Source: Unio delphinus
Lineage: Eukaryota > Mollusca > Bivalvia > Unionida > Unionidae
NCBI GenBank assembly: GCA_029339505.1
Contig: JAQISU010000183.1
Location: 62,001-126,000 of the forward strand
Length of the DNA stretch: 64,000 bases
Direction of reading: 5' to 3'
A model generated the notes under the pieces. That model was not told the DNA's origin. It saw only the letters and a program-made list of their open reading frames with translations, and did not search any database. The stretch's first letter is position 1. Each line of letters begins with the position of its first letter. Of the stretch, positions 44,925 to 54,782 are shown piece by piece. Position numbers and translations under genes: made by a program.

Positions 44925-46870
44925 GTGCAAATAGCGCATTAGTTTCTTTATACTAATAAGCACAGGGAATTCAGAGATAGCTTTGAACTTAATTTTTGAA
45001 GGCTTAACTTGACCATGTCGCACAATATATCCTAAAAAGTTTGGCACAAGCTCAGCAAAATTCACTTTTACTTAGATTTTCGGATATCCTTCACTCTATC
45101 AAATGAAGAAGTTCCGGATAGCTTCGATGTGATCTTTCCTGGATTCACTGTAAATAATGATATATATGCCAGATATTACTATGTTCATTAAGTGCTGGAA
45201 TAAATTAAAAAATGACAGCACTTTGTATTGACAGAATTCATCAGTAGATGTAAAAGCCAAAGTTATGCTCTATCCGTAAGTTGAATCAGCCAAAATGCTT
45301 TTAAACATAAGAGAATGAGTTTTCTAAAAAAATAATCACAATGGTCAATATAGAAGCAAAAGTGACCTTATCAAAATATTAACCAATTCCTGCGTCAGCA
45401 AAAGGATTATTTTTCTAATAGTTTGTTGGTCAACTTCATTTTTAAGTGCCTCTTTTACCATAGCTCTAGTAACTGCACAAGTGGGATATAAATCAGGGAT
45501 TTCATTGCAATAGTATCAACATTTTGATCCAAACAAAGCTTGAAAGTTACAGGCAGATTAACCACAACCTTAACTCCAGCTAAGTCATTGCCTAGCAACA
45601 AAGGAACATCCTCAGTGGGAAAAAAATCACATTGGCAACAGTCATTTGCCCTGAAACTAAGTCTGATATTAATTAACATTATGAAGCGGAATTTGAATAA
45701 AACAGCACCCTATTCCCTGAACAAGAGCACTTTCAGAAAAAGAATACTTCTCAGACAAAGGCAAAATACCTGACTATAAACGACTCTGAGAATTTCCCGT
45801 GTCCCTTAATATTTTAAGAGTGATATGATTGGTCTCAATAAAAGATTCTGACCTAAATTGGGGTTTGTTTGACCCACAAATATATACATGACCATGACCT
45901 ATGAGAAATAAAATCATTTGGAACTGCTCTTACTTTCTTGTGTTGCTTATATTTTAGCTTAAAGCAATCAGAAATAACGTGCCAAATATTTTTGGCAATA
46001 AGTGCATGTATGAAGAGATAAGGATTTCTGATCAGTCGTATCAGATATTGGATTCCTATCAGATGTACCAGATTGAAATTTGTAAGTACTGAAATGAGAT
46101 TGATTTGGTTTACTACTTGCCATTTTAATACTCGTCAGCTGCACGAGCAACGATTTCTAATGTGTCTATCAAGGTAAATTTTAAAGCCACTATGGCGCAA
46201 TTCTTGAACTCATCGACTAATATGGATTGTCTACGTTTGTCATAATCTTTCCCAATCTCTTTTGATGCACACTACCGATCTAAAAGTTGTTCTTTTTCCC
46301 CCGAGCAAACTCGACATGGGTTAGCTATTTTCCTTTTTACAATTCCGAAACCTTTGCGATATCCCTCAGGTACCAACTTACGAGTCTTCAAGATACAAAA
46401 CGCTGGACTTTTATGAGTGGAATACGTTTTACTTGCTAGTTTTATTTGTTTTAATTTTTCTTGCATTTCCATATTTTCTCTTTATGTTATTGCAATTTCA
46501 TTTGCATCTCTCGTTCGTTTTGTGTCTGCAGTTGCCACTCTTCCTTTTCCCTTTCTTTTTTTTTTTGTTATAGCAATTTCATATGCATCTCTCGTTTGTT
46601 TTGTGTCTGCAGTTTCCACTCTTCGTTTTCCCATATTCTTTTTTCTTCTTTATTCTGTAATTGTATTTATCTTTCCTCTCTTTCATTCTTGTATTTTAAT
46701 TTAAATTCTATAACTGAGAAACTGAGATAGCCCGATTCGGACTTACCAATAAACGCAAATCACTTTTATCAAAAATATTCGTTTCTACCAAATATTTAAT
46801 CAAGGTCTCTTCTATTTCTTCTTCAAATAAAGATGGCATTGTCTCTGAAAGATCGCTTTGTCTGGCAAGT
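44925..46870 (-). pseudogene. Ty3/Gypsy retrotransposon relic, copy 2
   Basis: Same order as copy 1. RT/RNase H connection at 45,065-44,930 (PNFLGYIVRHGQVKPSKIKF), protease end at 45,679-45,455 (LLLGNDLAGVKVVVNLPVT), and gag-like pieces at 46,150-46,870. The RT/RNase H segment stops where the LINE begins. Full of stops. The sequence is often closer to the family consensus than copy 1 (for example GNDLAG). Confidence 0.82.
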
Positions 46871-47062
46871 TGGAGGAATTCGAATATATACCATCAGTCA
46901 CTGAGAAAGCATATCATATGTACCATTTTAAGTCTTATTATTACGAGTATTATCATTCATTGTTAACACGTACGTACACATATACTTATAGAGTCTACGT
47001 AATTTCCGTTCCTAACAAAACCAAATTACGGATACAGTTTGTAATAAAACTATTATATACAG

Positions 47063-47247
47063 CAGGGGTGCATAACCTTTGACTCGAGAACCAAACGTGT
47101 TATTTTCGGCCCTCAGGGAAAATTAAAACGACAGAGAAATCTGGCCCATAAACAGCAATTATATGAAAGGAAATTAGTGTTTTGGGCCATATAGTGGTCT
47201 TAGAAAATATACTCTGGCCTTTGGCCGACAAAGGTTGTGCATCCCTG
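47063..47247. mobile_element. hAT-like MITE
   Basis: 185 bp with ends caggggtgcataaccttt and, inverted, cagggatgcacaaccttt. Flanked by atatacag and ctatacag, an 8-bp target duplication with one difference, as made by hAT transposases. Non-coding. Confidence 0.75.
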
Positions 47248-47249
47248 CT

Positions 47250-47480
47250 ATACAGTTTAAACCAAAAATCGCATGGAGTACAATGGAAGTTTGATCTCGA
47301 AATAATATAATATAAACATTATAAATGTGATAATGAAATAAACAATCAAACTGCTTGGTTGCCATTTACTAATTTGTGCAAAACACGCTAACTAAATGGG
47401 ACTTTAATGGGTTTTTTTTCTTTACGTTTTCATTGCACTTATTCATTTGCAGATAGTGAGTGTATGAGTTTGATTTGTCT
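47250..47480. other. No gene; junction between repeat block and IFI44-like relic
   Basis: AT-rich sequence without a supported frame; leads into a splice-acceptor-like tract before the next relic. Confidence 0.4.
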
Positions 47481-47488
47481 TTCTTTTA

Positions 47489-47510
47489 GAAATTCCACAT
47501 TTACTCTACT

Positions 47511-47586
<76 letters not shown>

Positions 47587-47712
47587 CTGAAAGAAAATGT
47601 TTCAAATGTCTTCCAGAGTCCAGTGGTTGAGTAATGCATCAACAAGGTGGCTGGAAATTGAGAGAATGAGTGGAAACTGGACACGAACATCGCCATCAAC
47701 TACCTGTATGCA
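47489..47712 (+). pseudogene. Relic of an IFI44-like last exon, split by (GA)n
   Basis: After a preserved acceptor (cttttag) the frame reads EIPHLLYS-like sequence matching EIPQLVLLTKV of the intact gene; then a (GA)n tract (47,515-47,582) has replaced the G4 (TKxD) codons and what follows. Homology resumes with LKENVSNVFQSPVVE, a stop, CINKVAGN, and WKLDTNIAIN. A pseudogene copy of the exon at 39,809-40,116. Confidence 0.82.
47515..47582. repeat. (GA)n microsatellite within the exon relic
   Basis: About 68 bases of GA. Confidence 0.96.
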
Positions 47713-49070
47713 GTGTTCGGTGTTTAGGCTGTAAAAACGGTAGCAAAGAAATAGTGAAAACAACAAGCTTTGTAAAATTTAACAAAAATTTATTTCTCTG
47801 GAAAAACAATGTAAAATTGTAAAGCAGAACTTGCGATTTTAAGAATCACATCCCCCCCCCCCCAAAAAAAAATAATCCAAGAATATACCACCAATCAAAT
47901 TTGTAAAGTCCTAGTAATGAAATGTTTAAATGAATTCAAGTTTGAATCCCAATGAAAATCGAAGATGGAAGAGGATGACGTATGATCTAGTATGTATTGT
48001 GCTGTATCTACAGTTCCTTGTAGAATTACAAGAAAAACACTCTGGTGTTGGAAATCCGAATAAGATTTTGATAAACTGTCTTTGTCTAAGAATTATGTAT
48101 GAGAGCTCCAGTATTTCCAGAGAAACGAATTAATGTACAATTCAAATGATCTGAAGAAAATTAAACTTATAACTAAAAAACAAACAAAAAGGCTACAACA
48201 GAAAAAAAAACGACTTGGCATCAAGTGTTTCCTAAATTCAACTGAGAAATTCTTATCATATCATCTGTATTAAACCATATCTACTGCGTAAAACAAATGC
48301 CCGTATGAGTATCACGTGATCATGTTTACATATTTAAAAAATCATGTACGCAGTATAGCCTTCGTTTCACTCTATATGCAACCCACATTAATAACGAATT
48401 TTTAAAAAGTTGTTTACATCTTAAATTATGTAGTCCCATCATAAATTGGACAACAACCAATCATTTAAATTTAAGAATAAAATAAAAATAGGACTTGTTT
48501 CTCAACTATTACTAATTTTGAATTAATGCCAGGAACCAGGTTAGCATTAGGAGTTTACTACTAAATGGTCAGGTCAAACAAATTTCTGAAAATTGACAAA
48601 TCCCTTGTAAACAAAATTACATTATTTTTTTTACATCTAATGAAATTACATTAAAAATATTCAAAAACTTTCAAACAAAAAAATTAATATAAATATAAAT
48701 TAAATCATATATACCGGTACGTAACAAAGTTACAAAGAACTCAGTGCAAACAGGACCGGTTTAAGGTTATGTCGGGCATATGGGTTAGGGTTATTTTAGT
48801 GTGGAATGGAGGATGTTTAAAGGGAATCTTACGAGGACATAATTAGGTAATGGGTTAATCCGGTCGTGAGTATAAATTTTAAGAAAGATAAAAATTGTCT
48901 TAATATTGTTTTTTCCACGAACGACAGTAACGCCCAAAACAAATTAAAATAAATCATAGTATATTACACTTGACCTAACAAGTCGAAACTCCCACTCTCT
49001 CCCTCATAAGAGCTCTGTAAACGTCAATAAAATTGATAAGCGTCTACGTGACTTGAAGAAAAACTTTATG
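47713..49070. other. No gene seen
   Basis: AT-rich intergenic sequence. A C-run/A-run lies at 47,850-47,873. No frame with family similarity. Confidence 0.45.
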
Positions 49071-49080
49071 GACCGATTGC

Positions 49081-49094
49081 ACTTTCAGTTTTGA
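49081..49094 (-). promoter_or_regulatory. IRF-element-like site before a paralogous first exon
   Basis: The minus strand reads tcaaaactgaaagt, containing AANNGAAA, the IRF half-site pair. It lies about 105 bp upstream of the ATG at 49,200. Weaker than the site at 30,075. Confidence 0.35.
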
Positions 49095-49199
49095 TTCCAG
49101 CGTTGCGTCATTTTTGGGGATACCCATACTGTTAACTTTTAGAAAATTTCTTTGAAAGCATTCAGTGTATAAGGGTGTCGGCACTGAAATTCATCAATC

Positions 49200-49215
49200 A
49201 TGTCAAGTTGTAAAG
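49200..49215 (+). pseudogene. Paralogous first coding exon of an IFI44-like gene
   Basis: atgtcaagttgtaaag followed by gtaagt. It aligns with the first exon at 30,133-30,148 (atgataggtctcaaag then gtaagc) including the preceding caatc. Same length, same phase and same donor. A matching TLDc exon is not found downstream, so this copy may be interrupted by the elements at 50-62 kb or dead. Confidence 0.5.
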
Positions 49216-49379
49216 GTAAGTTTTTAAAATAAAATTTATAGACGTTTATCATTGTTAATCAACGAGGCGAATTACTAGTAATTTGGGGTACGCGTCTCCG
49301 TTTCAACGTTTATTTTATTGCGTATTAGCGTTTCCTATAGCATAGGTAACCACCTTCCTGTAATTTTCCTGTGTACAAC

Positions 49380-49472
49380 CTTCCAGTAATAGTCGTCCAG
49401 TGTACAAGCTACCAATAATAGTCGTCTAGTGTACAAGCTACCAATAATAGTCGTCCAGTGTACAAGCTACCA
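49380..49472. repeat. Tandem repeat, about 29-bp unit, three copies
   Basis: Units aatagtcgtccagtgtacaa followed by gctaccaat. A diverged fourth copy follows the hairpin at 49,605. Confidence 0.88.
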
Positions 49473-49600
49473 TAGACCAGCGAAAGTTGGTCTCTAAACC
49501 TTTTTAAGCCGTAGACCAGCGAAAGTTGGTCTCTAAACCTTTTTTTTATTTTCAAAGTCAAAATAAAAAAAAGGTTTAGAGACCAACTTTCGCTGGTCTA
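49473..49600. repeat. Perfect long hairpin with a third direct copy of the arm
   Basis: Arms at 49,512-49,552 and 49,560-49,600 are perfect 41-bp reverse complements with a 7-base loop. A direct copy of the first 34 bases of the left arm stands at 49,473-49,506. Arm start: tagaccagcgaaagttggtc. Transcripts on either strand would fold into a long uninterrupted duplex. Confidence 0.95.
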
Positions 49601-49681
49601 AAGCTACCAGTAATAGTTGTCAAGTGTACAACCTAAATTACTAAATATGCATAAATAACCTAGACACAGATCACAGAGGAT

Positions 49682-49775
49682 CGTATCGTTGCTTACAATT
49701 GACTTGTCATACATGTATTATATATACTATATTATATAGTACATGTATGACAAGTCAGTTGTAAGCAACGATACG
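49682..49775. repeat. Long inverted repeat, 36-bp arms
   Basis: Arms at 49,682-49,717 and 49,740-49,775 (cgtatcgttgcttacaa...) pair with one mismatch around a 22-base A/T loop. No coding content; possibly a MITE-like foldback element. Confidence 0.93.
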
Positions 49776-50271
49776 GGCACCTGTGGAACAGATACACGTA
49801 TCTCTGCAGTTTCAACCCACGTCTGTTTAGCGAGTTCATTATGGAAATTTGTTCACGGCGATTTGTTTGCAAATCCTATGCAAATCCTGATCATCCGTCG
49901 CATATTGCATATTGCTCCGGCAGATCTGAATGAATGCAATTTTTATCAGCAGTAATCAGTAGAACATATAATGAAGACCTTGATATGTCAGCGCATTACG
50001 CGACGGCCGATCATGGTCTATGTTGTTGGCAATTGGACTAATATGTGTTATTGTTAAATATAATGTAATCTTCGGCAAATCCCGATATTGTTATCGTGAC
50101 TCACTGAAAAGTTCCCTTTTTATCGTGACTTTCATCGAATTACCATGACTCAGCGAAAAGTGCTTTATTATGGAGGGGGATTACCGCCATAATTATATGC
50201 ATGCATTTTCTATTCTTCCTTGATGCAGTATTATAAATGGCTGCTTGCAGGTGCTACTTTCATAGTTCTAT

Positions 50272-50273
<2 letters not shown>
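49776..50273. other. No supported gene
   Basis: Only one short frame (49,743-49,955), which begins inside the inverted repeat and matches no family I know. Confidence 0.4.

Positions 50274-50328
<55 letters not shown>
50274..50328. repeat. (TA)n at left border of the Penelope-like element
   Basis: TA tract directly abutting the 3' end of the element. A second TA tract abuts the other border at 54,695. Confidence 0.95.
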
Positions 50329-50332
<4 letters not shown>

Positions 50333-50362
50333 GGATAAAAAAACAACACAAACGCCGATAAA

Positions 50363-50404
50363 TTTGTGCGACTAGTTTCGCATTTATACTTCTTCAGGCA
50401 CAAA
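50363..50404 (-). ncRNA. Candidate type I hammerhead ribozyme, pseudo-LTR 1
   Basis: 42 nt on the minus strand: stem I UUUGUGC/GCACAAA (7 bp), core CUGAAGA, a short stem II, GAAA, a self-complementary ACUAGU as minimal stem III, and C as the cleavage-site base before GCACAAA. Penelope-like elements are known to carry such hammerheads in their pseudo-LTRs, and a palindromic stem III suits cutting as a dimer. One extra A between core and stem II, and a weak stem II (about 3 bp), are deviations. Confidence 0.72.
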
Positions 50405-50679
50405 ATGTTTTTGAAAGAAAATGATGACGTCTACAAAGTTATAAACAATTACGTCATTAACATAACGTCATGCTTTTGGAAGAAGCGGATGACGTCTATA
50501 TATCAATAATTACGTAATTGACATAACATCATAATTTATATTCTTTATTATACAAATATCATATGTATAACTGGATCAGAATGATACACGAGTCTCTAAT
50601 GAAAACTGAGAGTGAAATTATAATTTAGAGACTAACAGTAATACATATAACTACATATTTTATATATATATATATAAAT

Positions 50680-52929
50680 CTATACAATTTTATATAATGC
50701 CTTAGTATTAAGGCCATTGGGATAAACAGTATCTAACCGATTCATCCAATAACTTTCTTTAATGAGTCTGTTCATTTCTCCGTGCACAATATCGATTGGC
50801 ATGAAAGAAAAATCCCTTAAAGAGTGATTATTTGTATTAAAATGCATTGAAACATTAGAGGAGAACTGAGGATCCATATAATTTTTTATATGAAAGCGGT
50901 GATTATTCATTCTCTTAGAAACTTGTTGAAGTGTTTGTCCAACATATTGCATGTTACACTTTTTACAGGTTATCAAATAAATTACATCAGTTGATATACA
51001 ATCAGTATTATATCGTAGAGAAAACATTTCTTTAGTATTGGAGCTACTAAAATAGGTACTTTCTGTAATATTTGCACATTGAGAGCACCTACGTCTGTTG
51101 CATTTAGATGACGAAAAACATCTTTGAAAATTTTTTGTCGGTTTAGTTCTGATCAAAAGATCTTGTAAATTTCTAGGTCTTCTATAAGCGAGAATTGGCT
51201 TGCTCTTGTAAAGTGTTTTGACGCTGTTTTTTTCTGATAAGTTAAGGAGAGTCCAGTATTTATTAATTATAAGGCCTATATTTGGCAAAGATGGATTATA
51301 TTGTATTATGAAAGGAATTATATTTTTATCTTTCGTACATTCTGTTGTATTTAAAGCTTCATTTTGGGTAAGAATACAGACTTTACTTAAAGCAGATTCT
51401 ATTACATGTATAGGATAATTTCTTTTTTTGAAATATGTTTTTAATTCATTTAAAGAATGTTTTAATTGATGATCGTCTGAAATGATACGTCGGTATCTTT
51501 TCGCCTGACTATAAGGTATGCCGTTTTTACATGACCTGGGATGACAAGACGAATATTCCACATATTGGTGGATATTAGTTTCTTTTACGTGAACATTTGT
51601 AGAGATAGTATTATCAGGATTTTTCATCACATTTACATCTAGAAAGGATACATGCGTAGTGGATGCAGTGTAAGTAAATTTAATTGTGGGGTGAAAATTA
51701 TTTAGGCTATTAATAAATTTGTGTAGATCTTCTTCTGAGTGGTTCCAGATCATAAATATATCATCTAAAAATCTTAGCCAAACAGTGGGCTTAAAATTCT
51801 CGTTTTCAAGAAAATCTTTTTCTAATTTACCCATGAAAAGGGAAGCATATGAAGGAGCCATAGGACTACCCATTGCCGTACCCATTATTTGAATGTAATT
51901 AGTACCATTAAATTGGAAATTATTATTTTCCAAGATAAGAGTTATTATTTTACAAATATCTTCACTCGATAGTCTGTTATTATTAAGAGTGTTGTCAAGA
52001 AAATATTTACACGCCTTAATACCATCTGCATGCGGTATGTTTGTATACAATGATGTAACATATAAAGATACAAGGAGGGAATTATGAGATAGTTGTGGAA
52101 TAGACTTCAACTTTTTTATGAAATCAGTAGTATCTTTAATATATGAAGGAAGCAATTTCATTAAAGGCTGCAAAATACTATCTATAAATTTGGATAAGTT
52201 CTCTGTATATGAATTACAACCTGATATAATTGGTCGTCCTGGATAATTTAAAGGTAATGTATGATCAGGAAATTTATGAGTTTTGGGCAATATGTAGAAC
52301 TGAGGTGTACGTATTTTGAGAGGAAAAGTATCAAATTCTTCATATACGGAACTATTATTCTTAGATATTTCATCAATGCATGTGGAAATTTTAGATTTAA
52401 TTTTTAATGAAGGGTCAATATCGACTTTTTGATAGTACTTTTCATCATTTAATTGACGTTCAACTTCTTTAATATAGTCTTCCTGATTCATAATAATAAT
52501 ATTATTTGATTTATCAGCCTTTTTAATAACAATACTCTCATCATTAATTAAATTATGTAAAGACTCCATTTCTTTCTTAGAAATATTACTATAACCTCGC
52601 TTATGAGGAATATTGTGTAATATTTCTTGTGTGATAGCTTCAATGTAAAAATCTAAATGGGAGTCACGTCCACTAGGTGGTGTAAAAGATGATTTGTTTT
52701 TATTGAAATAACCCATATTTTTTGAATTAAAAGAATCTGATTCACAATTAGAGTTGCTGCTTAATTTATCATAAAAAAATTCTTTTAATTTTAGGCGTCT
52801 AGAAAAATTGAAAATTTCTTCAGCTAATTTAATTTTATCATGAGATTTTGGTTTGGGACAAAATTTTAATCCTTTACTTAAAAGCATGTAATCATTATCC
52901 GTTAGTTTTTTACGTGATAGGTTTAACAC
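50680..52929 (-). CDS. Penelope-like reverse transcriptase with GIY-YIG endonuclease (ORF2)
   Basis: 749 codons, open throughout. RT region, residues about 130-480: VTSLYTNIPH (motif A, 291-300), GTAMGSPMAP (motif B, 350-359), RFLDDIFMIW (motif C, 386-395). A Cys pattern CSSSKCNRRRCSQC near 612-628 is followed by the GIY-YIG endonuclease: VIYLITCKKC and YVGQT (649-666), then Arg and His. The family reverse-transcribes its RNA and cuts target DNA with the GIY-YIG domain. Odd: residue 290 is Tyr where the family has the catalytic Asp (DVxSLYTN), so RT activity is probably lost. The frame has no ATG at its start (GTG at 52,929) and overlaps ORF1 by 7 nt, suggesting a frameshift or re-initiation. 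Confidence 0.93.
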   Translation of the reverse strand: MLNLSRKKLTDNDYMLLSKGLKFCPKPKSHDKIKLAEEIFNFSRRLKLKEFFYDKLSSNSNCESDSFNSKNMGYFNKNKSSFTPPSGRDSHLDFYIEAITQEILHNIPHKRGYSNISKKEMESLHNLINDESIVIKKADKSNNIIIMNQEDYIKEVERQLNDEKYYQKVDIDPSLKIKSKISTCIDEISKNNSSVYEEFDTFPLKIRTPQFYILPKTHKFPDHTLPLNYPGRPIISGCNSYTENLSKFIDSILQPLMKLLPSYIKDTTDFIKKLKSIPQLSHNSLLVSLYVTSLYTNIPHADGIKACKYFLDNTLNNNRLSSEDICKIITLILENNNFQFNGTNYIQIMGTAMGSPMAPSYASLFMGKLEKDFLENENFKPTVWLRFLDDIFMIWNHSEEDLHKFINSLNNFHPTIKFTYTASTTHVSFLDVNVMKNPDNTISTNVHVKETNIHQYVEYSSCHPRSCKNGIPYSQAKRYRRIISDDHQLKHSLNELKTYFKKRNYPIHVIESALSKVCILTQNEALNTTECTKDKNIIPFIIQYNPSLPNIGLIINKYWTLLNLSEKNSVKTLYKSKPILAYRRPRNLQDLLIRTKPTKNFQRCFSSSKCNRRRCSQCANITESTYFSSSNTKEMFSLRYNTDCISTDVIYLITCKKCNMQYVGQTLQQVSKRMNNHRFHIKNYMDPQFSSNVSMHFNTNNHSLRDFSFMPIDIVHGEMNRLIKESYWMNRLDTVYPNGLNTKALYKIV

Positions 52930-53897
52930 TGTCTCTTTACCTCTCTGAATTTGCTTTCTTCGTTTTTGTTCTTTTTTCCATTGTCTCCTACTACTAAATC
53001 TCTGGAATCTCCTGCTATTTTGTCTTGGTAAGTCTTTTGTATTAATTGTTCTAAAACTTTGACAAGGTGTGTCAATGTTTTTGTCATGGTCACTGACTCC
53101 GATTCCCCCATGATTACGGCCTCTGCGTAACTTTTCTTTGTTGTGCCATGGGGAGACCAGTTTTTTGGTTGCTCTTGCTGATCTTTACTGTTCTTGTTTG
53201 AATTTATCACATTCCTTTTTACCTCTCCCGTTTTGCTTGTTGATGCTTTTGGTACAGCTGTAGGTGTTACATTTTTCAATGTTGTAATTTGGTTCGGTTT
53301 TGAAGATTTCTGTTTGGGTGTATCTTTTCTCTGCTGTTGTGATGCTGTTTTAACATTTGAATGATTGACTGAATGTTTGTTCTTTGAATACTGCTGCTTT
53401 TGCTGCTGTTTTTGCATCGTATAACGTGCTCCATTCTTCCTCTCTAGTTGACTTTGTCCTTTATTCTCTCGCAATTTATGAATTTTTTTGTTTTGCTTGA
53501 GAAGTATACTATTTTTTGAAGATTCTGTTTTTTCATACACTTCTTGATCAAAGTCAAAAAGACTATGTCCGTCAAGTTTCTTTTTAAGTTTATCTCTAGC
53601 ATTTTCCATTTGCTTTCCTAGGTCTAGGGATATTTTCTTTTGTTCTTCTGCAAGTCTCTCGCATATGTTCAATGATACTTTATCCAAAAGGTTGTCAATT
53701 GATTTTTGGAATTCTTCACCGCCGTTTCCAATGTAAATTTTAAGTTTTAACTGTAGTCCTGGCGGAATTATTCCTTCTTCGACACAGTTGTTTAAAAAGC
53801 TGCTGTGAAGACTTCTTTTCATTTGCTTTTCTGAAAGTTTTAAAATTTCGAATTTTAAAGACGTCAATTCCTCCGGCGGATCACTTATTGATGCCAT
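52923..53897 (-). CDS. Penelope-like element ORF1, basic coiled-coil protein
   Basis: 324 codons from ATG at 53,897 to TAA at 52,923, open. Residues 1-110 are helical and charged with a probable coiled coil (ICERLAEEQKKISLDLGKQM); residues 130-260 are very Lys/Gln/Ser/Asn-rich and disordered; the C-terminal 60 residues are again helical. No zinc knuckle is seen. ORF1-type proteins of retroelements often bind their RNA; that role is inferred from charge. It lies directly upstream of the RT frame with a 7-nt overlap in another frame. Confidence 0.75.
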   Translation of the reverse strand: MASISDPPEELTSLKFEILKLSEKQMKRSLHSSFLNNCVEEGIIPPGLQLKLKIYIGNGGEEFQKSIDNLLDKVSLNICERLAEEQKKISLDLGKQMENARDKLKKKLDGHSLFDFDQEVYEKTESSKNSILLKQNKKIHKLRENKGQSQLERKNGARYTMQKQQQKQQYSKNKHSVNHSNVKTASQQQRKDTPKQKSSKPNQITTLKNVTPTAVPKASTSKTGEVKRNVINSNKNSKDQQEQPKNWSPHGTTKKSYAEAVIMGESESVTMTKTLTHLVKVLEQLIQKTYQDKIAGDSRDLVVGDNGKKNKNEESKFREVKRQC

Positions 53898-53920
53898 TGT
53901 GTTGTTGATAAAATTTTAGA

Positions 53921-54688
53921 TTTGGGATAAAAAAACAACACAAACGCCGATAAATTTGTGCGACTAGTTTCGCATTTATACTTCTTCAGGCACAAAATGT
54001 TTTTGAAAGAAAATGATGACGTCTACAAAGTTATAAACAATTACGTCATTAACATAACTTCATGCTTTTGAAAGAAGCGGATGACGTCTATATATCAATA
54101 ATTACGTAATTGACATAACATCATAATTTATATTCTTTATTATACAAATATCATATGTATAACTGGATCAGAATGATACATGAGTCTCTAATGAAATCTG
54201 AGAGTGAAATTATAATTTAGAGACTAACAGTAATACATATAACTACATATTTTATATATATATAAAAATCTATACAATTTTATATAATGCCTTAGTATTA
54301 AGGCCATTGGGATAAACAGTATCTAACCGATTCATCCAATAACTTTCTTTAATGAGTCTGTTCATTTCTCCGTGCACAATATCGATTGGCATGAAAGAAA
54401 AATCCCTTAAAGAGTGATTATTTGTATTAAAATGCATTGAAACATTAGAGGAGAACTGAGGATCCATATAATTTTTTATATGAAAGCGGTGTTTATTCAT
54501 TCTTTTAGAAACTTGTTGAAGTGTTTGTCCAACATATTGCATGTTACACTTTTTACAGGTTATCAAATAAATTACATCAGTTGATATACAATCAGTATTA
54601 TATCGTAGAGAAAACATTTCTTTAGTATTGGAGCTACTAAAATAGGTACTTTCTGTAATATTTGCACATTGAGAGCACCTACGTCTGT
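53921..54688 (-). mobile_element. 5'-truncated tandem copy of the Penelope-like element (pseudo-LTR)
   Basis: Nearly identical to 50,329-51,090: same ribozyme, same 3' sequence and the last 140 codons of the RT gene (54,270-54,690, from RRRCSQC on). It is cut at its 5' side, where a TA tract follows. Differences from the full unit are only a few single bases, so both were copied recently. Confidence 0.92.
53955..53996 (-). ncRNA. Candidate type I hammerhead ribozyme, pseudo-LTR 2
   Basis: Base-for-base identical to the 42-nt motif at 50,363-50,404, in the second pseudo-LTR. The two ribozymes would release a unit-length RNA from a tandem transcript. Confidence 0.72.
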
Positions 54689-54692
54689 ATAT

Positions 54693-54694
<2 letters not shown>

Positions 54695-54779
<85 letters not shown>
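54695..54779. repeat. (TA)n at right border of the Penelope-like element
   Basis: TA tract joined directly to the truncated copy. Confidence 0.95.

Positions 54780-54782
<3 letters not shown>

Larger units (their letters stand above)
41520..47110. repeat. Long dispersed repeat block, copy 2
   Basis: Collinear with 800-4,350 except for the LINE at 41,923-44,912 and the better preserved MITE at its right end. See copy 1 for landmarks. Confidence 0.75.
50329..53920 (-). mobile_element. Penelope-like element, full-length unit
   Basis: 3.6 kb on the minus strand: ORF1, ORF2 (RT plus GIY-YIG) and a 3' region that is repeated, almost identical, directly upstream (53,921-54,688). This head-to-tail arrangement of a whole unit after a 5'-truncated one, making pseudo-LTRs, is characteristic of Penelope-like elements. 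Confidence 0.92.
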
